This document shows positions 16,945 to 24,740 of a stretch of 64,000 nucleotides of DNA, in pieces. The stretch's first letter is position 1; each line of letters begins with the position of its first letter. A program made the position numbers and the translations under genes. Origin of the DNA: Curtobacterium poinsettiae (GTDB lineage: Bacteria > Actinomycetota > Actinomycetes > Actinomycetales > Microbacteriaceae); assembly GCF_025677645.1 (NCBI RefSeq), contig NZ_CP106879.1:806001-870000 (forward strand), given 5' to 3'. The notes beneath the pieces are model-generated. The model was not told the DNA's origin. It saw only the letters and a program-made list of their open reading frames with translations, and ran no database searches.

Positions 16945-18096
16945 ATGACCACGCAGCACGCCGGTACCAGCCCGCAGCGGGAGACCAGCTCGAAACCCCT
17001 CTCCAGCGGCTTCCGGAAGACCGGCTCCTCGGCCGGAGCGCGGACCGGCGGCACCTCGTCGTACTCCGCACTGCTGGCGCAGGTGAAGGAAGCCGGGCTG
17101 CTCGAGCGCCGTCGGGGGTTCTACTGGGCGCTGTTCTCGGCGCTCGTCGTGGCGACGGCCGCCTGCTGGGTCGCGTTCGCGTTCCTGGGTGAGTCGTGGT
17201 TCCAGCTGATCGTGGCCGGTGCGCTGGGTGTGCTGTTCACGCAGTTCGCGTTCCTGTCGCACGAGGCTGCGCACCGTCAGGTGTTCGAGTCCCAGAAGTG
17301 GAACGACCGTGCGGGCCGCTGGCTCGGCACGTTCCTGGTGGGCCTCAGCTACTCGTGGTGGATGAACAAGCACACCCGCCACCACGGCAACCCGAACACC
17401 GTCGGCAAGGACCCGGACATCGCCCCCGACGCGATCCGGTTCCTGCCCGAGGACGCCGCCGCCGTCGGGAACGGGCCGCTCCGGGTGTTCGTGCAGTACC
17501 AGGGATGGTTGTTCTTCCCGTTGCTCACGCTCGAGGGCATCAACCTGCACCGGGCCGCCGTCATGTCGGTGCTCCGCGGGACGGGTGGGCGCAGAGACGT
17601 CCGGGGGCGGGTCCTCGAGGGCATCCTGCTGGTGGCGCGGTTCGCGATCTACCTGACGGTGGTGTTCTGGTTCCTGCCGTTCGGGATGGCGTGTGCGTTC
17701 CTCGGGGTGCAGCTGGCCGTGTTCGGCGTGATGATGGGCGCCTCGTTCGCCCCGAACCACAAGGGCATGCCGACGATCGCGCACGACGCGAAGGTCGACT
17801 TCTTCTCCCGCCAGGTGCGCACCTCGCGCAACATCCGTGGCGGCTGGTGGGTGTCGTTCCTGATGGGTGGGCTGAACTACCAGGTCGAGCACCACCTGTT
17901 CCCGTCGATGCCGCGGCCGGCGCTGAAGCAGGCCCGCCTGCTGGTGCGTGACCACTGCGACACCCTCGACGTGCCGTACACCGAGACCACGTTGCTGCGT
18001 TCCTACGGCATCGTCGTCCGGTACCTCAACCGCGTCGGACTCGCCGCCCGCGACCCCTTCGTCTGCCCCATGGTGACCGAGCTCCGGATCCACTGA
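16945..18096 (+). CDS. Membrane fatty acid desaturase
   Basis: A 383-residue integral-membrane di-iron desaturase. The three histidine boxes are complete: H106EAAH110, H143TRHH147 and Q313VEHH317. Two hydrophobic pairs of helices lie near 60-105 and 225-265. It introduces a double bond in acyl lipids, adjusting membrane fluidity, for example in cold. ATG at 16945 (AGGGA upstream) is preferred over an in-frame TTG 18 nt earlier. The N-terminal 40 residues are polar and low-complexity. It is divergent from the GAF-ANTAR gene and followed closely by a tiny membrane-protein gene. Confidence 0.93.
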   Translation: MTTQHAGTSPQRETSSKPLSSGFRKTGSSAGARTGGTSSYSALLAQVKEAGLLERRRGFYWALFSALVVATAACWVAFAFLGESWFQLIVAGALGVLFTQFAFLSHEAAHRQVFESQKWNDRAGRWLGTFLVGLSYSWWMNKHTRHHGNPNTVGKDPDIAPDAIRFLPEDAAAVGNGPLRVFVQYQGWLFFPLLTLEGINLHRAAVMSVLRGTGGRRDVRGRVLEGILLVARFAIYLTVVFWFLPFGMACAFLGVQLAVFGVMMGASFAPNHKGMPTIAHDAKVDFFSRQVRTSRNIRGGWWVSFLMGGLNYQVEHHLFPSMPRPALKQARLLVRDHCDTLDVPYTETTLLRSYGIVVRYLNRVGLAARDPFVCPMVTELRIH

Positions 18097-18156
18097 CACG
18101 CCCACCCCGCCCGACCCCACCCGCACGCACCACGCCCCACTGAAGGAACCACCACC

Positions 18157-18333
18157 GTGAAGACCGTCATCGTCCTCGTCGTCCTCTGGGCAGTCCTGTC
18201 CATCGTCGGGTTCGCCCTGAAGGGCCTGCTCTGGCTCGGCGTCATCGGCATCGTCCTGCTGCTCGGCACGATCGTCTTCGGGGCCGTCCGCCGAAGCGGC
18301 AACAAGGCCCGCAACGCCGGCCGGACCAACTAG
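18157..18333 (+). CDS. Small two-helix membrane protein
   Basis: A 58-residue open frame with GTG start and a clear GAAGGA ribosome site 8-9 nt upstream. Two hydrophobic helices (VIVLVVLWAVLSIVGFAL and GVIGIVLLLGTIVFGAV) are separated by a short KGLLW turn, and a basic tail (RRSGNKARNAGR) follows. It lies 60 nt after the desaturase stop in the same direction, so may be co-transcribed. Small proteins of this type are frequent in actinobacteria; no function is known. Confidence 0.75.
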   Translation: MKTVIVLVVLWAVLSIVGFALKGLLWLGVIGIVLLLGTIVFGAVRRSGNKARNAGRTN

Positions 18334-18382
18334 TCCGCCACTGGCGAAGCGCACCAGCAGCAGGAATCCCCGCACCGACCGC

Positions 18383-19381
18383 ATGCCGAACCTCCCGAAC
18401 GAACCCCAGCAGCTCCGAGCGGCGGTGGTCGTGAACCCGACCAAGATCGAACAAGCCCGCCTCCGAGCGGTGCTCGGCGACGAAGAGCGCGCACACGGTT
18501 GGGCCGAGTCGCTCTGGTTCGAGACGAGTGCCGACGACGACGGGCGTGCTGCTGCGCGGGCCGCGCGCGACGCCCACCCGAGCGTCGTCCTCGTCGCGGG
18601 TGGTGACGGCACGCTCCGGGTCGTCGCCGCGGAGCTCCGCGGCACCGGGACGCCGGTGGCGCTCGTCCCCAGCGGCACCGGCAACCTGTTCGCTCGGAAC
18701 CTCGGTCTGCCCCTCGGCGACCTGGTGCGCTCGGTCCGAGCGGGCTTCAGCGGGACGGACCGCCCGATCGACGTCGGACTGGCCGACCTGACCGACCCGG
18801 CGGGCACCACGACGTCGCATGCGTTCCTGGTGATGACCGGCATCGGGCTCGATGCGAGCATGGCCGCGGACACGAACGCGTGGGTGAAGAAGCGGTTCGG
18901 ATGGGTCGCCTACTCGGATCCCATCGCACGGTCCGTGATCGGCAACCGGCAGATCCCCGTGCACTACGGGATCGACGACGGCCCGCTCCGCAGCATGAGC
19001 GCCCACACGATCATCGTCGGGAACTGCGGCACCCTGACCGCGGGCATCCTGCTGCTCCCCGCGGCCCGACCGGACGACGGCATCCTCGACGCCGTCGCGT
19101 TCCGGCCGACCGGGTGGTTCGGCTGGACCAAGGTCGGGTACGCGCTGACGCTCAACCGCTTCTTCGCGCGCACCCGGTTCGGACGGCTCCTCGCTCGCGT
19201 GTTGCCGACCTCACGCGCGCTCCGGTACACGCGGGCACGAACGCTGCGGCTGACCGTGGACACCCCGGAGCGCGTGCAGCTCGACGGCGATGCGTTCGGC
19301 GAGGTGGTCGCGGTGACGCTCACCACGCACCACCACGGACTGCTGCTCCGCACCGAGTCGCGACCGCGGGGCTCGGCCTGA
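18383..19381 (+). CDS. Diacylglycerol/lipid kinase family protein
   Basis: A 332-residue lipid kinase of the DAGK_cat/YegS type. The N-terminal AAVVVNPTKI and the nucleotide-binding GGDGTLRVVAAELRGTG, followed by ALVPSGTGNLFARNL, are diagnostic (about residues 73-115). The C-terminal lobe contains VQLDGDAFGE, the conserved beta-sandwich motif. It phosphorylates a membrane lipid such as diacylglycerol, or a sphingoid or glycolipid head group. It sits 50 nt after a small membrane-protein gene and near a desaturase, a plausible lipid-modification group. Confidence 0.9.
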   Translation: MPNLPNEPQQLRAAVVVNPTKIEQARLRAVLGDEERAHGWAESLWFETSADDDGRAAARAARDAHPSVVLVAGGDGTLRVVAAELRGTGTPVALVPSGTGNLFARNLGLPLGDLVRSVRAGFSGTDRPIDVGLADLTDPAGTTTSHAFLVMTGIGLDASMAADTNAWVKKRFGWVAYSDPIARSVIGNRQIPVHYGIDDGPLRSMSAHTIIVGNCGTLTAGILLLPAARPDDGILDAVAFRPTGWFGWTKVGYALTLNRFFARTRFGRLLARVLPTSRALRYTRARTLRLTVDTPERVQLDGDAFGEVVAVTLTTHHHGLLLRTESRPRGSA

Positions 19382-19462
19382 CCCGTCCCGACGGGGTCAC
19401 ACGTCGCGTCCGTCGAAGTGCGGACTGGTGCGACCCCTCGACCGGGGGTCAGGATGACGCAT

Positions 19463-19481
19463 CAGTTGCACAGAGCAACTG
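19463..19481 (+). promoter_or_regulatory. Short inverted repeat upstream of the serine protease
   Basis: CAGTTGC, ACAGA, GCAACTG: a perfect 7-bp inverted repeat around a 5-nt centre, 30 nt before the protease ATG. It is locally A/T-richer than its surroundings. It could be an operator or a leader hairpin; no regulator is adjacent. Confidence 0.4.
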
Positions 19482-19510
19482 GCAGGTGCTTCACCGACAG
19501 AGGAGTCGTC

Positions 19511-20242
19511 ATGAAGAAGTCCATCGCAGCCGCGTTCGCCGCGGTCGCCGTCATCACCGCCGGCGTGTTCGCCGCTTCGCCCGCCTCCGCGCTGCCCGTC
19601 AGCACGAAGGTCGTCGGCGGCGAGAAGGCCCCCACCACCTCGTGGGCGGTGCAGCTCGAAGCCTCCGGCGGCAGCATCCCCTCCGGCTACGTCAGCAACT
19701 GCACCGGCGAGCAGCTCAACGCCTCGTGGATCCTGACCGCCCGGCACTGCATCGACGGCATCGGCGCGATGAACGTCTACCACTCCAACTCCACCGTCAA
19801 CCGTGGCACGGCCGTCGCCGTCGACCGCGTCAGCGCCTCGCCGGCGGGTGACATCGCGCTCGTGCACCTGCGGACCGCGTACTCGCTGTCCACCTACGCG
19901 CCCCTCGACCTCACCGCGACGGCCAAGTCGAGCGGCACCGGCACCATCCAGGGCTACGGCCTGCGTGCGAACGCGACCCAGTCCGACGGCCTCTACCAGG
20001 CCACCGTCTCGCTCACCGGCGCGAGCACCGACGCCTTCGGCGGTCGTGCCCAGCACCTCACCGGCGTGACCGGTGCATCGAACCACGGTGACTCGGGCGG
20101 CCCGCTGCTCGTGAACGGCAAGGTCGTCGCCGTCTGCTCCACCGGCGACAGCGCCGACCCCGGCGCGAACACCAAGGCCGGCTCGAACTACGCCCTGCTG
20201 TCGCAGGCCTCGTCCTGGATCCGGACCACGGCCGGCGTCTGA
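19511..20242 (+). CDS. Secreted trypsin-like serine protease
   Basis: A 243-residue chymotrypsin-fold protease. The ATG with GAGGAG upstream starts a signal peptide ending SPASALPV near residue 27. The mature chain begins close to KVVGGEKAPTTSWAV, the usual activation site. The triad is His79 (TARHC), Asp114 (DIALVHL) and Ser195 (GDSGGP); Cys64/Cys80 form the standard disulfide. It degrades protein outside the cell, as in many plant-associated actinobacteria. A strong hairpin follows the stop, so it is probably a single-gene unit. Confidence 0.94.
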   Translation: MKKSIAAAFAAVAVITAGVFAASPASALPVSTKVVGGEKAPTTSWAVQLEASGGSIPSGYVSNCTGEQLNASWILTARHCIDGIGAMNVYHSNSTVNRGTAVAVDRVSASPAGDIALVHLRTAYSLSTYAPLDLTATAKSSGTGTIQGYGLRANATQSDGLYQATVSLTGASTDAFGGRAQHLTGVTGASNHGDSGGPLLVNGKVVAVCSTGDSADPGANTKAGSNYALLSQASSWIRTTAGV

Positions 20243-20250
20243 ACCACCTG

Positions 20251-20296
20251 ACGGACGGGAGGCGCGGTGCGGGCCCGCACCGCGCCTCCAGTCCGT
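20251..20296 (+). terminator. Terminator hairpin of the GGAGGC family
   Basis: A 23-bp stem with one mismatch (left arm starting ACGGACGGGAGGCGCGGTGC) and GGGCCC at its centre starts 8 nt after the protease stop. Same arm core as the hairpin at 713. Confidence 0.85.
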
Positions 20297-20386
20297 CCCG
20301 TCCACCTGCAGGGCGGTGCTCGCCTGTTCAGCGTCCGTCACCCACCAGCTGAGCGCCCGTGCGGGCGCGACGACGACAGTGGGGCC

Positions 20387-21277
20387 ATGAGCCAGTACGA
20401 GAAGCGCGATCCGAACACCCTCTACCCGGCCCCGCCGTACCCGAAGCAGGAGCAGTCGCTGCCGGGTGCCGCGTGGAAGATGGACCCGAAGCCCGACCAC
20501 GGCGAGGAGAGCTACGTCGGTCTCGGTCGGCTGAAGGGGTACCGCGGCATCGTCACCGGTGCCGACTCAGGCATCGGCCGTGCCGCCGCGATCGCGCTGT
20601 CGCGCGAGGGCGCCGACCTGGTGCTGTCCTACTTGCCCGACGAGCAGGAGGACGCGGAACAGGTCCGCGACCTGCTCGAGTCCGAGGGCCGTCGCGCCGT
20701 GCTGTTCCCCGGTGACATCGCCGACGAGCAGTACTGCATCGACCTGGTGCAGAAGGGCGTCGACGAGCTCGGCGGTCTCGACACGCTCGTCATGGTCGCC
20801 GGCCGCATGGACAGCAACGAGGACATCCTGACGCTCGACACGTCGATGTTCGACTCGACGTTCAAGACCAACATCTACTCGCTGTTCTGGCTGACGAAGG
20901 CCGCCGTGCCGCACCTCGAGCCGGGATCGACGATCGTGACGACCGGTTCGATCCAGGCGTCGACGCCCTCGCCGGACAAGATCGACTACGCCGTGTCGAA
21001 GGGTGCGATCAAGCTCTTCACCGAGGCCGTCGCGCAGCAGCTCGCGCCGAAGGGCATCCGTGGTGTGAACTCCGTGGCGCCGGGGCCGGTGTGGACGCCG
21101 CTGCAGCCGGGTTCCGACGATGCCGAGACGGTGTCGCACTTCGGTGAGAGCTCGCCGTTCGGCCGTCCGGGTCAGCCCGCCGAACTCGGTGCCGCCTACG
21201 TGCACCTGGTCAGCCCGGAGTCGAGCTACCAGTCCGGGTCGACCATCACGATCGCCGGTGGGACGCCGGCGTTCTGA
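20387..21277 (+). CDS. SDR oxidoreductase with N-terminal extension
   Basis: A 296-residue short-chain dehydrogenase of the YhdF/YhxC-like group, which carries a 45-residue N-terminal arm (YPAPPYPKQEQ, then DPKPDHGEESYVG) before the Rossmann fold. The cofactor motif is GADSGIGRAAA near 59-69; the active site is Ser with YAVSK. The usual NNAG is VAG here (LVMVAGRMDS), a departure that might affect substrate. The C-terminus ends GSTITIAGG. Start ATG has a GACAGT box 6 nt upstream, possible leaderless -10. A close paralogue lies at 55584. Family members are induced by general stress; substrate unknown. Confidence 0.9.
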   Translation: MSQYEKRDPNTLYPAPPYPKQEQSLPGAAWKMDPKPDHGEESYVGLGRLKGYRGIVTGADSGIGRAAAIALSREGADLVLSYLPDEQEDAEQVRDLLESEGRRAVLFPGDIADEQYCIDLVQKGVDELGGLDTLVMVAGRMDSNEDILTLDTSMFDSTFKTNIYSLFWLTKAAVPHLEPGSTIVTTGSIQASTPSPDKIDYAVSKGAIKLFTEAVAQQLAPKGIRGVNSVAPGPVWTPLQPGSDDAETVSHFGESSPFGRPGQPAELGAAYVHLVSPESSYQSGSTITIAGGTPAF

Positions 21278-21326
21278 TCCGACGCTCTGGGGTTCTGGCG
21301 TTCTTGCATCCGAGGAAGGGGACCAC

Positions 21327-21626
21327 GTGTCCGGAGTGACACACACCGTGCTGGTCGAGTGGGACGGGGAGGACCGGTCGTCCGAGGCCTCCGCCCTGTC
21401 GCGTGCGCACCTGCCACGGATCGAGGGGGTCGAGTCGGTGCAGTCCGGCACGAGCGTGAGCACCGAGGGGCTGGAGGGCGGGTTCCACTGGATGCTCGTC
21501 GTCCGGTTCCGCGATCGTGCCGCGCTCGCCGGGTACCTGCCGCACCCGGAGCACCGGCCGGTGGCCGAGTTCATCGGTGCGGCGAGTGCGCGGGTCGTCG
21601 TGTTCGACGTCGAGGACGCCGACTGA
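21327..21626 (+). CDS. Dabb (stress-responsive A/B barrel) domain protein
   Basis: A 99-residue protein starting at GTG after a strong GAGGAAGGGG. The pattern THTVLVEW near the start, FHWMLVVRFRDRAALAGYL in the middle and HPEHRPVAEFI is the Dabb dimeric ferredoxin-like fold. Such proteins are small stress-induced or heme/cyclase-like dimers; no catalytic role is implied here. It lies 49 nt after the SDR in the same direction and may share its transcript. Confidence 0.8.
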   Translation: MSGVTHTVLVEWDGEDRSSEASALSRAHLPRIEGVESVQSGTSVSTEGLEGGFHWMLVVRFRDRAALAGYLPHPEHRPVAEFIGAASARVVVFDVEDAD

Positions 21627-21833
21627 TCGCTGCGTCGGAAGCTGTGTAACGCTCTGGTTGCGATGGCGGACGAGGGGTTCCGTCCCTCGTGGAGGCTCGA
21701 CGTACGGTGGACCGGCCATCGCAACGGCGCGGGGGTCACCGGCCGGCGCTGCGGCTCTCCGGAGCCCGCGCCGGTCGGGTCCCCGCCTGCGGGCGGGGGC
21801 CGTTCGACATCCGCCGACGGAGGGAAACAGACG

Positions 21834-22028
21834 ATGCCCGGCAACCCGGACCCGTTCGTCCACGACGACGCGAAGATCCTGCTCGGCGAGGCGGGAGCGG
21901 CGCACTGCGACGAATGCGGGGACGCCGTCCGGCTCGACCCGCGGATCGGCAGCTGGAGGACCGTGCGGCAACCCGGCCCCCAGCTCCCGCCGGATCGGAA
22001 GCCGCGGAGTTCGGCGGGGGCCGCGTGA
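21834..22028 (+). CDS. Small CxxC protein, coupled to lipoprotein gene
   Basis: A 64-residue open frame. ATG at 21834 is chosen because a strong GGAGGG site lies 9 nt upstream; a longer in-frame version from 21663 is Arg/Gly-rich and looks non-coding. The sequence contains one CDEC motif (AAHCDECGDAVRLD), resembling half of a zinc finger, and an acidic N-terminus (NPDPFVHDDAKIL). Its TGA overlaps the next GTG (GTGA), so the two are translated together. No family recognised. Confidence 0.6.
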   Translation: MPGNPDPFVHDDAKILLGEAGAAHCDECGDAVRLDPRIGSWRTVRQPGPQLPPDRKPRSSAGAA

Positions 22029-22699
22029 ACGGTGCGGCCCGGACCGCTGGGGTGACCCTCGGGCTCGTCGCAGCGATGGCGCTGACCGCCTGTTCCGGCT
22101 CGCCGGCTGCGACGCCGACCCGGACCGTGACTGCGACTGCGACCCCGGAGACGCCGTCTGACTCCGACACCCCGACCCCCGCTGCGACCCCGACCACGAC
22201 GGACACGGCCTTCAGTCTGTCGGACCCCGCGACGTGGACCATCTCGACCGACGAGGTCGGACCGATCGCCCTCGGTGGTCCGGTGCAGGGCGAGATCGAC
22301 GACCTGACAGCTGCCTACACGCGGAGTACGGATGCGTGCCCGGCCAGTCCGGAGACGACCTTCTGGGAGCGGTCCGACGCTCCCGGCCTCATCGTCATCC
22401 CACGCGACGGCAAGGTCGCCGGGGTGACCATCGGTGGGCTGGGGCCGGACCCGGTGACGACGAACTCGCCCGAGACCGACGCCGGGATCGGCATCGGAGC
22501 GCCCCTGACCGAGGTGCGCTCCGCGTACCCGGACCTGCGGTACACCGGCACCTACGGTGAGGAGCAGGGGCCGTACTCGATGTGGAGCGTGCAGGCCGAC
22601 GGACACTTCATGACGTTCCAGCTCGGGACGGACGGCACCACCGTGGGTGCGATCTGGGTGGGACCGGTCGCGATGTTGCCGTACGAGTACTGCGCCTGA
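22025..22699 (+). CDS. Hypothetical lipoprotein
   Basis: A 224-residue exported lipoprotein with lipobox ALTAC, Cys23 lipidated. A Thr/Pro-rich linker to about residue 55 precedes a folded domain with the phrase GIGIGAPLTEVRSAYPDLRYTG, typical of small actinobacterial lipoproteins of unknown function, and two further cysteines (DACPAS and the penultimate Cys in YEYCA) that may pair. The GTG start overlaps the stop of the small CxxC gene. Function not known. Confidence 0.78.
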   Translation: MNGAARTAGVTLGLVAAMALTACSGSPAATPTRTVTATATPETPSDSDTPTPAATPTTTDTAFSLSDPATWTISTDEVGPIALGGPVQGEIDDLTAAYTRSTDACPASPETTFWERSDAPGLIVIPRDGKVAGVTIGGLGPDPVTTNSPETDAGIGIGAPLTEVRSAYPDLRYTGTYGEEQGPYSMWSVQADGHFMTFQLGTDGTTVGAIWVGPVAMLPYEYCA

Positions 22700-22741
22700 C
22701 GCTGGCGAGGGGTGAACGCCGCTGCTGGCAGGATGACCGGC

Positions 22742-23161
22742 ATGGCCAGCGCTGTCCGTCTCATCCGATCCGACGTCCTGAGCGACGCGGCGCAGTACGC
22801 GTACGCATCCACCGTGCCGGCTGGAACGCGGCTCGTGTTCCTCGCCGGGGCCTGCCCGCTTGCCCCGGACGGCTCGACTGTCGCGGTGGGTGACTACGCG
22901 GGCCAGGCGGTCAGGTGCATCGAGACGATGCAGGAGGCGCTGCGTGCTGCAGGAGCGTCCATCGAGGACGTCGTGAGCACCCGGGTGCTCGTGGCGTCCC
23001 CGCGGCAGGCCGACCTCGTCACCGCATGGCAGGTGGTGCGCGATGCCTTCGGCGCGCACGACGTGCCGAGTACCCTGCTCGGGGTCACGGTGCTCGGCTA
23101 CGACGACCAGCTGGTCGAGATCGAAGCCGTCGCGGCCGTCGCCGATGGACAGGCCACGTGA
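22742..23161 (+). CDS. RidA/YjgF-family protein
   Basis: A 139-residue member of the RidA superfamily, which hydrolyses reactive enamine/imine intermediates or has lost that role. Recognised by YASTVPAGTRLVFLAGACPL, the TMQEALRAAGASIEDVVSTRVLV helix-strand and the VTVLGYDDQLVEIEAVA end. The Arg of STRVLV, which binds the substrate carboxylate in RidA, is present. ATG 22742 is chosen because GGCAGG lies upstream; an in-frame ATG three codons earlier and a GTG at 22712 are alternatives. Confidence 0.87.
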   Translation: MASAVRLIRSDVLSDAAQYAYASTVPAGTRLVFLAGACPLAPDGSTVAVGDYAGQAVRCIETMQEALRAAGASIEDVVSTRVLVASPRQADLVTAWQVVRDAFGAHDVPSTLLGVTVLGYDDQLVEIEAVAAVADGQAT

Positions 23162-23212
23162 CGGCGCGAGGTGTCGAGGCTCCCGTACCCCGTGCTCCCG
23201 TGCACGCTCGCC

Positions 23213-23713
23213 TCAGAAGCCCGGACCCGCTTTCACCAGGGCGATGCCGACACCGACGAGCGCGAGGACGAGGCCGGCCACGAACGTCCGCGGGGACGGC
23301 TTCTCCCCGCGGAGCCTGGCCACGACGGGCCCGAGGAGGGCGAGCCGGACCACGAGGTACCCGATCGCGATGATCTCGGCCGCGAGCCCGGACGTCCCGG
23401 TCAGCCAGGCGTAGGCGAGGACGGCAGCCGGGAGGAGCCCGGAGGTGAGGACGGGCAGCGAGTCTCGCAACTCGGCGCGGACGGTCTCCGCGGTGAGGCG
23501 GTGATCGCTGCGCGCACGTCGGCCGACCGACTCGGCGAAGGTGTGTGCGAGGAAGGTCGAGAACGCGGTGGCGAGCACGTACCAGAGCCCCCGACCACTC
23601 TCGGCGGTGTCCGGGACCATCGGCGCGATCGTCCCGAGGATCACGATGTTGCCGTACACGAACGCGGTGATGCGGCTCGCGGCGTCCTCACGCGACAGGC
23701 GGTTCCGGCCCAC
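23213..23713 (-). CDS. Hypothetical membrane protein
   Basis: A 166-residue protein with four or five predicted helices: AFVYGNIVILGTIAPMV, GLWYVLATAFSTFLAHTF, VLTSGLLPAAVLAYAWL, IIAIGYLVVRLALLG and VAGLVLALVGVGIAL. A basic loop (GRRARSDHRLTAE) sits between helices two and three. GTG start. It resembles small integral-membrane proteins common in actinobacteria; no function is assigned. It is 20 nt upstream of the YrdC-like stop and convergent with the RidA gene. Confidence 0.72.
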   Translation of the reverse strand: MGRNRLSREDAASRITAFVYGNIVILGTIAPMVPDTAESGRGLWYVLATAFSTFLAHTFAESVGRRARSDHRLTAETVRAELRDSLPVLTSGLLPAAVLAYAWLTGTSGLAAEIIAIGYLVVRLALLGPVVARLRGEKPSPRTFVAGLVLALVGVGIALVKAGPGF

Positions 23714-23733
23714 GGAAGTCCGCTCGTGCGGGC

Positions 23734-24531
23734 TCAGTAGTACTCACCCTGCCGGTAGTCCCAACTCGTGAACGTGTCCGCGAGCAGCCCCATGATCCGG
23801 TCGACGTCGAGGCCCTTGCGGATGAGCGTCGGTGCGGGGACGACCGATCGGCGTCCGTCCTGCAGCGGGATCAGGGCTCCGGTGCTGTCGACCATCGACA
23901 CCATGACGCCCTGCTCGTAGCGGGTCTCGGCGGTCTGCTCCGGCTGGATGGACGCGACGTAGTCGTCCGCCTCGACGATCACGTCGGCGCGCTCGGCGAT
24001 GCGCTCGCCGATGCCGTCCACCACGCCACGGTTGCCGGTACCGGACGGATTGGCCGAGCTCGCGAAGGCGAACTTGCCGTGCTCGGTCCAGAGTTCGCGG
24101 GCGGCGAGCTCACCGGGAACGCCGAACTTGATGACGAAGCAGGACGTGCCACGGGTGTCCATCATGAGTTCGTCGGAGCCGTCCGCCGGCAGCGCCGCTC
24201 GCCCCTCCGCGCTCCAGGGCAGGATGCACCCGAGCAGGACGTCCTCGTCCCAGCACCGCTGGTACAGGGCGTCGATCTCGGGGGTGAGCTGCGCGATGCT
24301 CCGGAGCATCTCGAGCGAGCTCACGAGCACGACGCCCGGCTTGTTGCGGTTGCGTTCCTTCGCGTCGAACTTGCGCTCCAGACCCGCGCGGTCAGAGGCC
24401 ATGAGGATGTAGCCGACCTTGGTCGGGACCACCGCCAGTCCGCCGTCGTGCAGGAGTGCGTCCACCGCACTGCGCGGCACGCCACCGTTCCAGCACACGC
24501 GGTTCATGCTGACCTGCGTCTCGTCGTTCAT
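23734..24531 (-). CDS. YrdC/Sua5-like carbamoyl-AMP-type protein
   Basis: A 265-residue protein with the YrdC fold: PTKVGYILMASDRAGLERKF near the start, KERNRNKPGVVLVSS (the KxR and nucleotide region) and FASSANPSGTGN (the SxAN motif). Sua5/YrdC makes threonylcarbamoyl-AMP for tRNA t6A. This copy diverges from the housekeeping enzyme: it has an unusual N-terminus and C-terminal extension and stands alone, so it may be a paralogue with another carbamoyl-transfer role. A promoter with an 18-bp palindrome at its transcription start lies upstream, so expression is probably repressible. Confidence 0.78.
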   Translation of the reverse strand: MNDETQVSMNRVCWNGGVPRSAVDALLHDGGLAVVPTKVGYILMASDRAGLERKFDAKERNRNKPGVVLVSSLEMLRSIAQLTPEIDALYQRCWDEDVLLGCILPWSAEGRAALPADGSDELMMDTRGTSCFVIKFGVPGELAARELWTEHGKFAFASSANPSGTGNRGVVDGIGERIAERADVIVEADDYVASIQPEQTAETRYEQGVMVSMVDSTGALIPLQDGRRSVVPAPTLIRKGLDVDRIMGLLADTFTSWDYRQGEYY

Positions 24532-24554
24532 GCCCGTCCTCGTCCCGTTCTGGA

Positions 24555-24607
24555 GTCAGACGATCGTCTGACAGCGGGAGCCTATGGACGACGTCCGGGC
24601 CGGACAA
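24555..24607 (-). promoter_or_regulatory. Promoter with palindromic operator for the YrdC-like gene
   Basis: Read on the minus strand: TTGTCC (24607-24602), a 17-bp spacer, TAGGCT (24584-24579), and then the perfect 18-bp palindrome GTCAGACGATCGTCTGAC at 24572-24555, covering the predicted start of transcription, 23 nt before the ATG. A dimeric repressor (TetR- or GntR-like) bound there would block initiation. No TetR gene is adjacent. Confidence 0.7.
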
Positions 24608-24740
24608 GGGCGAAGGACGCGACCTGTGGGCCTTCTCCGAAGGGTTCAGGCGGGCTCGCAGCGAACGACCGCGGCTGGCCGGTGCTGAACCGTGCACAAA
24701 CACTGAGCCGCGCACAACCAGAGCGCCCCCGCCCCGAGCG

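Noticed and set aside
15940..18873. A 977-codon open frame on the minus strand over the desaturase region
   Set aside because: It is antisense to the desaturase and lipid-kinase genes and overlaps the GAF-ANTAR gene in another frame, is rich in Arg/Gly/Ala and has no domain. High-GC DNA leaves long open frames opposite real genes.
21663..21833. N-terminal extension of the CxxC micro-protein
   Set aside because: In-frame upstream residues are Arg/Gly/Pro-rich and the strong GGAGGG ribosome site lies just before ATG 21834.
20567..23059. An 830-codon minus-strand frame over SDR, Dabb, lipoprotein and RidA genes
   Set aside because: It crosses several convincing genes antisense and has no recognisable domain or start.
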